From Flavobacterium hydrocarbonoxydans (GTDB taxonomy: Bacteria > Bacteroidota > Bacteroidia > Flavobacteriales > Flavobacteriaceae), in NCBI RefSeq assembly GCF_009789235.1, contig NZ_WSTB01000011.1, forward strand, positions 94,619 through 158,618: DNA of 64,000 nt, written 5' to 3'. This document shows, one piece after another, positions 26,426 to 35,300 of the stretch. The first letter of the stretch is position 1, and every line of letters starts with the position of its first letter. The position numbers and the translations under genes were made by a program. The notes beneath the pieces are model-generated. The model was not told the origin of the DNA, did not search any database, and saw only the letters and a program-made list of their open reading frames with translations.

Positions 26426-26477
26426 AAGGAGCGTAGTTCTTTAAATTTGGATATGATATTTTAGAATGACGCTCCTT
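26426..26477. repeat. Inverted pair at the end of the 21-bp array
   Basis: AAGGAGCGT (26426-26434) and ACGCTCCTT (26469-26477) pair perfectly, between the array and the stop of the orphan gene at 26504. It may be a weak terminator (no clear T-run) or a boundary of the array. Confidence 0.5.
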
Positions 26478-26503
26478 GTTTATGGAATTGTTTTAGGAGT
26501 TAT

Positions 26504-27232
26504 TTATTTTTTCTCTTTCATAAAATAAATCCCTCTTACCTGTGCGTATTGCGGACTTGTAAATCCGTAAAGGGCCTGGATGTATTTTTTAACCATAGCC
26601 GCTCTGTATATCAAACCAGTGTCTGGTGCATATAAGATTTCGTTTCTTGCGATTCGGGCATTGCTAAGTTCGGTGTAGGTTAGGGTGACATTGGTGTTTT
26701 TCTGAATTAAACTTTTTTGAAATGCCAGTATTGTACTGAGTTTAAGATCATTTTCGAAGACATCATAACTAGGTTCTGATTGTAGTAGGGCAATTAAGTT
26801 AGCCAAATGCTGCAATTGATGATGGTAGGACTGCTGACTTTTGAATTTTTTAGGTAATCCGGTAACGGGGTCGTTTTTTGTTTTGCCGGACTGTGTTTTT
26901 TTACCCAGCATTTTACGTTGTAAAACTATGGCATCGGCTATTTTTTCTGCTGATGCTTCTGTTAGGTAAAAGCAGTTGATGATTCTGTTAAATAAAAGCT
27001 CTAATTCTTTATGGGCCTGCTTTCTTTCGTTTATCGCATTCTGATGTGCCGTATTTTTTACGATTACTTCGGCTAACTGCTGTTGTGCTTTTGAAGCCAG
27101 AATATGTAATTGTTCCGGCATTAAGTGTGTAGAGGCAGGATTGTAGTGTTCTGCGTATTCTATTACGTATTTTATTAGTTTATGAAAATTTGAAACATTG
27201 ATTACATGTCCGTATTTTGCCGTTGATGCCAT
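26504..27232 (-). CDS. Conserved-looking orphan protein, unknown function
   Basis: 242 residues, basic, no signal peptide or membrane segment. It is mostly helical, with polar helices (KLIKYVIEYAEHYNPASTHL, SKAQQQLAEVIVKNTAHQNA, ASAEKIADAIVLQRKMLGKK). A Lys/Gln-rich linker (QSGKTKNDPVTGLPKKFKSQ) separates an N-terminal helical half (1-115) from a C-terminal half with LTYTELSNARIARNEILYAP. I do not recognise the family. Its stop lies 89 bp from the end of the 21-bp array, and the array is downstream of it on the coding strand. A structural or nucleic-acid-binding role is conceivable given the charge, but that is a guess. Confidence 0.75.
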   Translation of the reverse strand: MASTAKYGHVINVSNFHKLIKYVIEYAEHYNPASTHLMPEQLHILASKAQQQLAEVIVKNTAHQNAINERKQAHKELELLFNRIINCFYLTEASAEKIADAIVLQRKMLGKKTQSGKTKNDPVTGLPKKFKSQQSYHHQLQHLANLIALLQSEPSYDVFENDLKLSTILAFQKSLIQKNTNVTLTYTELSNARIARNEILYAPDTGLIYRAAMVKKYIQALYGFTSPQYAQVRGIYFMKEKK

Positions 27233-27355
27233 TCTTTATTGATTTACTTTGTGAGTTTATTCTCAAAAATAAATAAAAAATTGTTTCAGTTGTGTTTCTT
27301 TTCTTATAAAATAAAATATTTTTGTTTACGGTTTTTAAACTTTCAGCATAAGACG

Positions 27356-27853
27356 TTAACTTACTTCATGTGCTTCAAACAAAGACTGAAAAAAGGCCTT
27401 TGATTTTTTGGTTTCATACTTAAAACCTCCCATTGTCATTGCATAGCCAAAAAACAACATACCAAACGGAATAAGTATGGCAGGATGAAACGGAGCGCCA
27501 TTGGCTAATGCAACGATTACGGCTACACATGAAATAGCAACAATACCCATCCAGATACACATAAAGACCATAGCAAAAGTGTGCAATTGCATTTTGATTT
27601 CTATACGAGTACCACTCAAATCGGGAATTATTTTTCCTTTGATTATGGGTTGAAACGAGTTTCTGTACGAGAGTATTCTTTTAATTTCGAAGTGATTCGT
27701 GTCTATCTTTCCTTTATAAGGTTTGCTGTTGTTCGTATTAGTTCTCCACAAATTTTTAGATTCTGGTTCTATAGTATTCGTAAGCAGAACGAGGAGTTCT
27801 TCTTTAGTACGTTTTGATTGGTATGTGATGATTTCTATTGGTAATAATTTCAT
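27356..27853 (-). CDS. Small membrane protein with two helices, unknown function
   Basis: 165 residues. The soluble N-terminal part (1-90) contains HFEIKRILSYRNSFQPIIKG and DLSGTRIEIKMQLHTFAM, which recurs in conserved hypothetical proteins of Bacteroidota. Two membrane helices follow (MVFMCIWMGIVAISCVAVIV and HPAILIPFGMLFFGYAMTMG). There is no enzymatic motif. It begins 16 bp after the archaemetzincin-like gene. Confidence 0.7.
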   Translation of the reverse strand: MKLLPIEIITYQSKRTKEELLVLLTNTIEPESKNLWRTNTNNSKPYKGKIDTNHFEIKRILSYRNSFQPIIKGKIIPDLSGTRIEIKMQLHTFAMVFMCIWMGIVAISCVAVIVALANGAPFHPAILIPFGMLFFGYAMTMGGFKYETKKSKAFFQSLFEAHEVS

Positions 27854-27869
27854 TTGCTGAATTGTTTTT

Positions 27870-28736
27870 TTAGGGAATGCTTTTGATGTCTTTCTGAATC
27901 CAGTTTAATTCGGATTTTAGATTGTTCTTCCTGAAATAATCTGCCAGTTCGAGGAGTCGTTTTTTGTTGTTGTACTGAATACCGGACTGTAGTTTTCTTT
28001 GACAGGTGGAGCATAAACGAATCGTGTGCTCATCTGTTTCGGGTACACTGTTGGTTCCGTTCATCACACAGTTGGCCACAATACAATGATGCATTCCAAA
28101 CATGTGACCTATCTCGTGCGAACTTGTTTTTAGGAGTCTTGTGAGACAAAGATTGAAGTTTTCGGGTGTCTTTTCCTCTTCCTGAAATCGGTACATCGAG
28201 GTTACGCCTACTTTGTCGCGGTACGAAGCCAGACCAAAGACAAAATTCCAGCTGGGCTGCGGGTACAAATCTTTTTCTGTCAGTCCCATCAATGCAATCT
28301 GTTTGTTAGGTTTGTCTTTTTTCAGGATACTGTCCAGAATATAGCCCGCCAATAATTGTTCGTTGCCATCAGCGCCAATTCGGCGTTTGTTTTCCGGCAC
28401 CACATCGTTTGAAATGGTTTCTAACGAAATGGTTTCTAACTGAAAGAAAATCTGCAGGTACTCACGAACCAGTTCGACCTGTTTTTTTTGCAGGGTATCA
28501 AAAGTACCAATAGGCCTGATATATACAATGTTTGCCTCAGGCGAAGGAACAATGTGTCTGGAGGATTGAAACTGTTCGAAAGTCTGTCCTTTTTCCTTAT
28601 GCGCATAAAGCCAGTCGCCTGCAACAGGTTCAGCAAGTGCTATATCATTTTTTGCTATCGGATCAAAATAAGGATCTTTTTTTTTACTGGTACAAGACAC
28701 TAAAATGATAAGAAGTAAAAGGCATTGTTTTTTCAT
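27870..28736 (-). CDS. Archaemetzincin-like lipoprotein metalloprotease
   Basis: 288 residues. A lipoprotein signal peptide (LLLLIILVSC, Cys15) targets it to a membrane. The zinc motif is His207-Glu208-Ile-Gly-His211-x5-His217, followed by Cys218, Cys223, a Met in CVMNG, and Cys242/Cys245. This is the archaemetzincin pattern of HExxHxxGxxHC with a second four-Cys zinc site, so an active peptidase is expected. Archaemetzincins are normally described as soluble; the lipoprotein anchor is a notable variation. It follows a secreted hypothetical gene 46 bp upstream. Confidence 0.88.
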   Translation of the reverse strand: MKKQCLLLLIILVSCTSKKKDPYFDPIAKNDIALAEPVAGDWLYAHKEKGQTFEQFQSSRHIVPSPEANIVYIRPIGTFDTLQKKQVELVREYLQIFFQLETISLETISNDVVPENKRRIGADGNEQLLAGYILDSILKKDKPNKQIALMGLTEKDLYPQPSWNFVFGLASYRDKVGVTSMYRFQEEEKTPENFNLCLTRLLKTSSHEIGHMFGMHHCIVANCVMNGTNSVPETDEHTIRLCSTCQRKLQSGIQYNNKKRLLELADYFRKNNLKSELNWIQKDIKSIP

Positions 28737-28782
28737 GTAGGTGCCGTTTTATAGTTTAGACTTTAGGATTTTAGTGGCTGCT

Positions 28783-29607
28783 TTAGTTCTTTTCGTTTTG
28801 ATGCTTTGCTATTTTCTCCAGAGCTTCTGTTTTCATCACAAAAAGTTCATCTGTCGTGCAATTCCAGATCGAAGTATATTTTTTTGATACCACCAGATGG
28901 TTTTTCCATTGGGCAAACTTCTCATACAACATCAAAGTACAAATATCTGTAGCAGTAATAAAGTCTCCTGTTTCAGGTAAATGACTGTGTATGGATTCCG
29001 CATCTTTATCTTCAGGTTTATAGTAGATGGGTATGATGTTTTTATGCAGTTGTTTTTTGCTTTTTACTTTATTTTGTTTGTCGAAAATGATTTCGTAATC
29101 GTTACCGAAAAGCACAACACCGTGTTCCTTTGGACCACATAAAACATATACTTTTTTTACTCCATTTGAAATTAAAGGAATGAGGTTTAAACTGCTGTTT
29201 TCATAATGTTTAAAAAAAGTATCCGTGGCTATTAGATTTTGAGATTCTTTTCGTAACACATAAAGCTCTTTTTCATTAGCAGTAAAATCTCTTTCTTCTA
29301 AATTAGTATTGGCAGTTTTAGTATCAAAAGTAAAATCGAATTTGATAGTCCCGATTACTTTAGGACTGGTATCTCTGGAGAAGAACACACAAGTAGCCTT
29401 TTCGTCATCAGAATAAGAAAAATAGCCTCCAATGTTTTCTTTCTGGGTGTAATTTGCAATAAAAAGATCGGTTCCGTACCAGGAAGCCATTTCGGATTTA
29501 TAAAGCTTTTTACCTTCCTCTACAATCGGTTTTGTTAGTTTTTCAGTGTTTTGAGAAAAACTATTTACACTTAATAATATAGTAAAAAACAGGAGGGTAC
29601 TTTTCAT
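28783..29607 (-). CDS. Secreted protein of unknown function
   Basis: 274 residues with a signal peptide (MKSTLLFFTILLSVNSFSQ). The mature protein is polar, mixed alpha/beta, with no motif I can assign; segments such as KKVYVLCGPKEHGVVLFGND and SIHSHLPETGDFITATDICT resemble conserved Flavobacterium hypothetical proteins. It is probably periplasmic or exported, and co-oriented with the archaemetzincin gene. Confidence 0.7.
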   Translation of the reverse strand: MKSTLLFFTILLSVNSFSQNTEKLTKPIVEEGKKLYKSEMASWYGTDLFIANYTQKENIGGYFSYSDDEKATCVFFSRDTSPKVIGTIKFDFTFDTKTANTNLEERDFTANEKELYVLRKESQNLIATDTFFKHYENSSLNLIPLISNGVKKVYVLCGPKEHGVVLFGNDYEIIFDKQNKVKSKKQLHKNIIPIYYKPEDKDAESIHSHLPETGDFITATDICTLMLYEKFAQWKNHLVVSKKYTSIWNCTTDELFVMKTEALEKIAKHQNEKN

Positions 29608-29669
29608 TTTTTATTAGTTATAATTAAAAAAAAATAAGGCCGTAATTTTGATATTATAAAAAACCAGCT

Positions 29670-30107
29670 CTAATTCTCTCTATTGGTTAAAGGGAATTCT
29701 TCCTGAATCATGATAAGCTTTTCTTTGTCGATGGGTTTGTTGAGGAAACGGATGACCAGCGGATTACTCTCGGCCCTTTCGAGATCATTAGGATGGAGCG
29801 AGGTCGTAATCATCATGATGATACAATTGATTTTGATGGTTTCGGACAGTTTAGAATACTCATCAAGAAATTCGTAGCCGTTCATACCCGGCATGTTGAT
29901 GTCGAGAAAAATAAACTGCGGCAATAGATGTGGTGTTGCTTCTAAGGATATGATATATTCCAGGGCTTCGACAGCAGATTCGTGCAAAACGATTTCTTCG
30001 GCAAAATGATATTTTTCAGCCATTCGCTTCGCAATATAACGATCTGTGGCATTGTCATCGATTACGAGAATTTTTTTGAAAGGCGGTTTGGTGTAATTTT
30101 CTTCCAT
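29670..30107 (-). CDS. CheY-like single-domain response regulator
   Basis: 145 residues, a lone receiver domain: acidic pair Asp17-Asp18 (VIDDNATD), phospho-acceptor Asp69 in FIFLDINMPGMNG, switch Thr in MMITTSLHP and Lys in FLNKPID. It belongs to the Rcp-type receivers often paired with cytosolic-domain kinases. It is encoded 13 bp after the histidine kinase gene on the same strand, so it is the obvious partner. With no output domain it must act through protein contacts or as a phosphorelay intermediate. Confidence 0.92.
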   Translation of the reverse strand: MEENYTKPPFKKILVIDDNATDRYIAKRMAEKYHFAEEIVLHESAVEALEYIISLEATPHLLPQFIFLDINMPGMNGYEFLDEYSKLSETIKINCIIMMITTSLHPNDLERAESNPLVIRFLNKPIDKEKLIMIQEEFPLTNREN

Positions 30108-30120
30108 GGGTAAATTGGTG

Positions 30121-31407
30121 TTATTTTTTTGGTATTGTTATAGAGAATGTGGTGCCTTGCCCTACATTAGATTGCATTTTTATTTCGCCTTCGAGTTTGC
30201 TGACTGCTTCCTTCACAATGTATAATCCGAGACCTGAACCTACCGAATCACGGGAGATTCTGAAGAACATATCGAATATTTTCGGCTGTAATTCTTCTGG
30301 AATCCCAATACCGTTATCGCTAATCTTAATCGTAGTTTCGGTTGCAGTAGTGTTTATATTGACTGCCACAAAGGGATCCTGAATTTTTGGGTTTTGGTAT
30401 CGGATTGCATTTGAAATCAGATTGTTTAGTATGTTTTCGAGACGGGTTTTATCAGAATGAAAAGCGGTTTCGCCTGTTATGTTTACCTTAAAATCGACCA
30501 TTCGGTTGTTGTCTCCCATAAACTTCAAATTTTGCTCAATGTCGTGTATGAGTTCTTTAAAGCAGATAAGTTCGCTCACCACCTCGGTACGGGAATTTCT
30601 GGAGTAATCGAGGATATCACAAATAAAACCATCGAGTTTCCTGGCATTGCCTTTTAGCATTTTAAGGTGCTGCAGCATGAGTTCTTCGGTAGTGTCATCT
30701 TCTGCAATATCAATAAGCCCCAACATAGAATTTAGGGGAGCCCTAAGATCGTGAGAAGTGCTGTACACAAACCGGTCCAGCTCATAATTGGCTCTTTTAA
30801 GCTCCTGGTTTTCGATTTCTTTTTTAAGGAAAGTCAGTTCGATGTGTTTTTCGCTGTATTTTTTGAATTGATACGCCCATAAGCCGCAAATAGAAAAAAT
30901 TACGGTTGCAAGCACTATATGAAATACAAAAGTTTGGAGCGACATATACTCTAATTGTGTAAAAAAGATGTCATTAGGCCCCAAATATTGCAAATAGGCA
31001 AATAAGGCATGGTGAAAGATGACCAGCAGGATGAGTGGAATTTGTAATTTCCAGTTTTGATACGTAATGAGAATGGCACTTGCCACAAAAGCAGTAAAAT
31101 GCATCTCGAACATACCGTGCATCTGATAGATGAACTGCGCCATGAAGAGTCCTAAGACGAGACTTAGGACGTATTGGTAGAAATCGGAATGAGGTAAGAT
31201 TATTTTTGCCGAAAAGTAGGCGACTAATAATAAACTGCCAACACCTATCGCAATTTGCCAAGTGTCATAAAAAAAAGCAAGAAAGAGACCGAAAATAAAG
31301 TAACTGATGACGAAGTAATTCATCAGATTGTCTGATTTTGTCTTAATGGCTGTTAAAAATTCCTGAATAGGTAATGACTGATCTAGGTTCTCTTGTTTTT
31401 GGTTCAT
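30121..31407 (-). CDS. Membrane sensor histidine kinase
   Basis: 428 residues. About six hydrophobic segments fill residues 30-180 without a sizeable periplasmic loop, so the signal is probably sensed in or at the membrane. A coiled linker leads to the HisKA box with His219 in YSTSHDLRAPLN, and the HATPase_c domain shows the N box (NNLISNAIRYQNP), G1 (ISDNGIGIP) and G2 (GSGLGLYIVKEAV). It phosphorylates the receiver encoded directly downstream. The stimulus is unknown. Confidence 0.92.
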   Translation of the reverse strand: MNQKQENLDQSLPIQEFLTAIKTKSDNLMNYFVISYFIFGLFLAFFYDTWQIAIGVGSLLLVAYFSAKIILPHSDFYQYVLSLVLGLFMAQFIYQMHGMFEMHFTAFVASAILITYQNWKLQIPLILLVIFHHALFAYLQYLGPNDIFFTQLEYMSLQTFVFHIVLATVIFSICGLWAYQFKKYSEKHIELTFLKKEIENQELKRANYELDRFVYSTSHDLRAPLNSMLGLIDIAEDDTTEELMLQHLKMLKGNARKLDGFICDILDYSRNSRTEVVSELICFKELIHDIEQNLKFMGDNNRMVDFKVNITGETAFHSDKTRLENILNNLISNAIRYQNPKIQDPFVAVNINTTATETTIKISDNGIGIPEELQPKIFDMFFRISRDSVGSGLGLYIVKEAVSKLEGEIKMQSNVGQGTTFSITIPKK

Positions 31408-31733
31408 TTATTATTTCTCGCAATTTGAGGGTTACTGTGCGTATAATAGTTTCCAATTGGTAAGGTTGGAAATTTTTTAAATTTAGTATTTTCTTTTTAA
31501 CTAAAATAGAAATAATAAAAGAATAAATATGTTAAACTTGCGAAGTAATCTTTCTTTTTTTTGAGGTGCTGAGAAGTAGTCTATTACGGGTAATTTTATT
31601 GTTTTTGCTTTTTAAAATGATTTAGAACCCGTTGGTGTAATTAATTAAATTCACCCAACGAGTATTTAGATTTTTTTTTTTCACATTGAATCTAATTTGT
31701 TTGAGGTTTATTAGAGGGTTATAACTAATACAG

Positions 31734-31759
31734 TAGAGACGCACAGCAGTGCGTCTCTA
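31734..31759. repeat. REP-like palindrome
   Basis: A perfect inverted repeat TAGAGACGCAC (31734-31744) with loop AGCA and GTGCGTCTCTA. Close copies lie at 41243-41269, 46483-46507 and, inverted, 46568-46590. It sits in the 366-bp gap (31408-31773) whose remainder is AT-rich and shows no gene. Confidence 0.85.
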
Positions 31760-31773
31760 TAGATACTAATTAT

Positions 31774-32178
31774 TTATTTCATCACTTTACGCTTCCAATA
31801 CAAGTGTACCGTTATGACATTGATTACAGTTAAAATCCATAAAAAAGGATTGGTCAGAAAGCTTTGGTAACTGCTCCCTTTGGGTATTTCGACAAAAGGG
31901 ATTGTTATTAGAAGGTCTAATGCGAGTGCCGTGAGCGACATGATGATACCAACGGGAAGTCCTCTGGTTTTATCTCCGTTTTTATAATAAAATTGTGCTG
32001 CGACCCTGGCATATATCACAATTAAAAGACCTACTAGTATGGCTTGTATATTCATTGACAGGTTTAGGAGCGGAATGTTTTCCAAAACAAAAAAACTAAT
32101 AACCACTCCCGTCCAAACGATTGTTCCTGATGCTATTGCTCTTAGATAATTCATCTTGATCGTTTGTTTTTTAGACAT
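31774..32178 (-). CDS. Four-helix membrane protein, unknown function
   Basis: About 134 residues from the ATG at 32178, which overlaps the stop of the NmrA-like gene (ATGTCTAA) and so fits translational coupling; an ATG at 32220 would overlap by 50 bp and is less likely. Four hydrophobic helices (near AIASGTIVWTGVVISFFVL, NIQAILVGLLIVIYARVAAQ, LPVGIIMSLTALALDLLIT and FLWILTVINVITVHLYW) fill the protein. I do not recognise a family. Second gene of the operon with the NmrA-like reductase. Confidence 0.75.
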   Translation of the reverse strand: MSKKQTIKMNYLRAIASGTIVWTGVVISFFVLENIPLLNLSMNIQAILVGLLIVIYARVAAQFYYKNGDKTRGLPVGIIMSLTALALDLLITIPFVEIPKGSSYQSFLTNPFLWILTVINVITVHLYWKRKVMK

Positions 32179-32998
32179 TCCAAATGCCTGTTTGGGCAGT
32201 TTGCTGTACATAGTCTGCAAAGTCTTTGGCTTTTTGTCCGGTTACTTTTTCAATATCATGGGTAATACTGGAATTTCGGCCGTCCAGTACTTCTGAAAAA
32301 AGATAGTTTACCAGCCAGATGACGTCTTCCGGAACCTGATAGTCACGCAGCATGGTTATGTATTCGTCCAAAGAAAGAGATTGGAACGTAATTTCCCTAC
32401 CAGTTGTTTTTGCTATTTCGGTTACCGCTTCTTTAAAAGTGAGTAGTCTCGGGCCTGTAAGTTCGTATGTCTGACCGTTGTGTTTTTCGTCTAAAAGTGC
32501 TTCGACAACTACGGCAGCAATATCATCGGCATCTGTAAAAGGTTCTAAAGCCTCTGCTCTGGGCAATGCTACATGACCTGATAAAAGGGGTTCCAGAAAA
32601 ATACTTTCGCTAAAGTTCTGACTGAACCAGCTTGCTCTTACAATCGTCCATTCTTTGGCTGTAGCCTTTACAATCTCCTCACAAGCCTGTGCTTCTTTTT
32701 CGCCTCTGCCGGACAGCAATACTATTTTCTGTACCCCATTTTGAACAGCAAGAGTGGTAAACTTCCTAATCGTTTCAGGCGCCGACGGAATCGCTAAATC
32801 AGGCTGGAATGTGATATAAACACTATGAATATCTTTTATGACTTCCGGCCAGGTTTCGGGGTTTTCCCAATCAAAAGCAGGAGTTTCGTTTCGGGAACCG
32901 ATGCTCACTTCGATAGCTGTGTTGTTTTTTAGTAATTGTACGACTCTGCGGCCGGTTTTTCCGTTGCCGCCCAATACTAAGATTTTCTTTTTTTCCAT
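32171..32998 (-). CDS. NmrA-like NAD(P)-binding protein
   Basis: 275 residues. N-terminal Rossmann motif ILVLGGNGKTGRRVVQLL (GxxGxxG form) and the NmrA/atypical-SDR layout with SGRGEKEAQACEEIVKATAK, then AKEWTIVRASWFSQNF and TFKEAVTEIAKTTGREI near the C-terminus. Proteins of this group act as redox sensors or as quinone/flavin reductases. It is downstream of an AraC-type regulator on the same strand, a common pairing in which the regulator controls the reductase; that link is inference. Confidence 0.87.
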   Translation of the reverse strand: MEKKKILVLGGNGKTGRRVVQLLKNNTAIEVSIGSRNETPAFDWENPETWPEVIKDIHSVYITFQPDLAIPSAPETIRKFTTLAVQNGVQKIVLLSGRGEKEAQACEEIVKATAKEWTIVRASWFSQNFSESIFLEPLLSGHVALPRAEALEPFTDADDIAAVVVEALLDEKHNGQTYELTGPRLLTFKEAVTEIAKTTGREITFQSLSLDEYITMLRDYQVPEDVIWLVNYLFSEVLDGRNSSITHDIEKVTGQKAKDFADYVQQTAQTGIWNV

Positions 32999-33071
32999 GA
33001 TATAAATGTTTTTTGATTAATGATACTACAAAGTTGCAGTGGTCTTATCTAAAACACTTGTCTCAAAGGAA

Positions 33072-33950
33072 TTAAGATTTGTTTGAAAAGAATTGTTTTT
33101 TGACTTCGTTGGGTCTTGATCCAAATTTTTTCTGAAAAGCATTCGAAAAAGAACTTAGACTTTCATAGCCAACTTCCCAGGCGGTTTCCTGTACTGTTTT
33201 TTCGGAATTACAAAGGAGTTCGTAGGCTTTATTCAGGCGTTCTTCCTGAATGTACTTGAAAACCGGAATCCCGAACAGCTCTTTGAAGTTCTTTTTGAGT
33301 TTGGTACTATTGAGTCCGATTAGTTTAGAAAGTTCCGTTATAGTTGGTGGTTTGGAGAAATTATCACTTACGATTTCTTTGGCCTGAAAGAGTTTTTTCT
33401 TGTCGGTTTCGTTGAGTTCATTTTTTTTATCAGAAGATAAAAGAGCAAAGTAATGTGCCAGTAATTCATTGACCTGACTTTTTAAAAAGAGCAGTCTTGT
33501 ATTGCCGGAATAGTTTGTGTTGAAGATTTTTTGAACGGCGAGCTGCATATCAATAGTCATAAAAAATGTAGGCCCTTTTACGAAGTTTTCTTCCGGATTT
33601 AATAAATAGGGCAACTGCTTTTCGAAAATTTCTTTTTCGACCTGAGGCAGCGTGTGCAGGTTTTTAAGTTTGGTAAAGATGCTTATGGACTGCAGGGGTT
33701 TATTGGGAGCAATTTTATGTGCAAATTCGACTTTTTGGTTGCCAAAAAAAGAAATAGCCAAACCGGTAGTATTCGTTAAATATTTTACCTGATTGTTGTG
33801 TTTTATTTCCAGTTCGACATTTCCGGAACCATAAAAAGCAAAGCCAACAGCGTCTCCATCAATTTCGCATTTCTGAACAAAAGTTTTCGCTGCATTAGAT
33901 TGCTCTATCAGTACGATGAAATTGTGTAATTCGATGATGTCAGTAGTCAT
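33072..33950 (-). CDS. AraC-family transcriptional regulator
   Basis: 292 residues. The C-terminal domain (about 190-290) has the two helix-turn-helix units of AraC/XylS: TITELSKLIGLNSTKLKKNF and VQETAWEVGYESLSSFSNAF, ending FGSRPNEVKKQF. The N-terminal 180 residues are a beta-rich ligand domain with no clear cupin motif. It probably regulates itself or the adjacent NmrA-like operon, whose start lies 73 bp downstream. Confidence 0.92.
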   Translation of the reverse strand: MTTDIIELHNFIVLIEQSNAAKTFVQKCEIDGDAVGFAFYGSGNVELEIKHNNQVKYLTNTTGLAISFFGNQKVEFAHKIAPNKPLQSISIFTKLKNLHTLPQVEKEIFEKQLPYLLNPEENFVKGPTFFMTIDMQLAVQKIFNTNYSGNTRLLFLKSQVNELLAHYFALLSSDKKNELNETDKKKLFQAKEIVSDNFSKPPTITELSKLIGLNSTKLKKNFKELFGIPVFKYIQEERLNKAYELLCNSEKTVQETAWEVGYESLSSFSNAFQKKFGSRPNEVKKQFFSNKS

Positions 33951-34076
33951 TTTACGAATTCAGGATTTTGTTGGGTTGATAGTGTTTTTGGTCCGTTTCA
34001 AAGATACAAAAGAATGATGTTGAAAGATTTTTAAGTTTGATTTTCAGTGTAATAAAGTCTTTTTGTTATGAGACTA

Positions 34077-34442
34077 TTATGCTTCACGTAAAATCTTTTC
34101 CATTTTGCGTCCTTTGGCCAATTCATCTACGAGTTTGTCTAAATAACGTACCTGCTGTGTTAATGGAGTTTGGATTTCTTCTATTCTATATCCGCAGATG
34201 AGACCCTTTATAAGATGTGCATTAGGGTTTAGTGCCGCATGCTGAAAGAATTTTTCGAAAGTTACTTTTTCGGCAATAAGTTCCTTTAGTTTTTTTTCGT
34301 CATAACCCGTTAGCCAGGTTATTACCTGATGCAGTTCTGCTATGGTTCTGTTTTTCTTCTCCACTTTCGTAACATAATGTGGATATACTGAAGCGAATGT
34401 CATTTTAGCAATACGCTCATCGTGTTCAGGAGTTGTGTTCAT
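34077..34442 (-). CDS. DUF2200 domain protein
   Basis: 121 residues. RIAKMTFASVYPHYVTKVEK, WLTGYDEKKLKELI and NPNAHLIKGLICGYRIEEIQ are the conserved blocks of DUF2200, a small cytosolic family of unknown function. One base separates it from the DUF1801 gene upstream (stop at 34444), so they form one transcript. Confidence 0.88.
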   Translation of the reverse strand: MNTTPEHDERIAKMTFASVYPHYVTKVEKKNRTIAELHQVITWLTGYDEKKLKELIAEKVTFEKFFQHAALNPNAHLIKGLICGYRIEEIQTPLTQQVRYLDKLVDELAKGRKMEKILREA

Positions 34443-34443
34443 G

Positions 34444-34836
34444 TTATTTAAGTCTTTCTAATTGTCCTTTTCTTTTTACAATGTTTTTGTAGTCCCATTG
34501 TATTGCTCTTGATTTTTTCAGCCAGCGCTGCAGGTCAGAGATTTCGATTTCGGTTGTATTGTTGTAGAAAACCGAAGCATCTTTGAATTTCGCTCCTTTT
34601 ACGTTTAAATTATCTTCTTCAAAATCGGCACCGCTCCAAAACATAAGCCTGATTCCTTTTTTTTGTTTGCTATATCCCACAATTTGATTACCATCTAAAA
34701 ACCATACCGGATGTGCATGCCAAATTTTGCTTTCGGCTTCGGTTAAAGAACCGTCAATAGTCTGGGCAAGCAAGTCGCAGATTGCCTTATCATCAGCAGT
34801 TTGTTTTTCGTTGTATGTTTTTATTTCCTCGTTCAT
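34444..34836 (-). CDS. DUF1801-like protein
   Basis: 130 residues. ESKIWHAHPVWFLDGNQIVG and KKGIRLMFWSGADFEEDNLN followed by AKFKDASVFYNNTTEI match the DUF1801/YdhG-like subgroup that binds no obvious cofactor. Cytosolic, function unknown. Co-transcribed with DUF2200 (1-bp gap). It is the most diverged of the three DUF1801-type genes in the window. Confidence 0.78.
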   Translation of the reverse strand: MNEEIKTYNEKQTADDKAICDLLAQTIDGSLTEAESKIWHAHPVWFLDGNQIVGYSKQKKGIRLMFWSGADFEEDNLNVKGAKFKDASVFYNNTTEIEISDLQRWLKKSRAIQWDYKNIVKRKGQLERLK

Positions 34837-34913
34837 GGAGAGTGATTTTAGAAGGATTATTTTTGTTGAAATTTGGAATCAGAGTGCATTACAAATAGCG
34901 AAAAAAAACTTTT

Positions 34914-35300
34914 TTAGCCATTCGGAACTTTCTTTTCTTCAAACTCTTTTAGTTGTTTTTTGGTAGCAAGTCCTCTCCAGCTTAGTTCCAGAATTTCTTT
35001 TAAAAGGTTTTTGTCGTGATTGTGTATCCACATACAAATATAAGGATAGGATTTGAAGTGGTCAGGCAAATGAAAAAATTCGGGGTAGCGATCCAGATAT
35101 TTATCCCTGATTTCGAAGTCAAGCCGGATAGGGATAAATTCTCCGCTGTCATGAAGTCGGCACATTAGTTTTCCGCGAACTTTGACAGAAGGAGTTCCTT
35201 CATGTGAAATGCTTTCTTCAGTGTCGGGAAAGGTTAAAGCAATATTCTTAACCAGATCAAAGTCGGCATAGTTAAAGAGTATTGCTTTCTTTTTCATCAT
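34914..35300 (-). CDS. MmcQ/YjbR-family protein
   Basis: 128 residues from the ATG at 35300, whose first bases overlap the stop of the VOC gene (ATGA overlap), the reason for choosing it over an ATG at 35327. FDLVKNIALTFPDTEESISH, GTPSVKVRGKLMCRL and KSYPYICMWIHNH are typical of the MmcQ/YjbR DNA-binding-like fold (cyaY-like), often found as small stand-alone proteins; function is unknown. Likely coupled to the VOC gene. Confidence 0.85.
   Translation of the reverse strand: MMKKKAILFNYADFDLVKNIALTFPDTEESISHEGTPSVKVRGKLMCRLHDSGEFIPIRLDFEIRDKYLDRYPEFFHLPDHFKSYPYICMWIHNHDKNLLKEILELSWRGLATKKQLKEFEEKKVPNG

Noticed and set aside
22413..34836. Three DUF1801-type genes (10492, 22413, 34444) as a local amplification
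   Set aside because: They are strongly diverged, far apart and in different operons, so they look like old paralogues.
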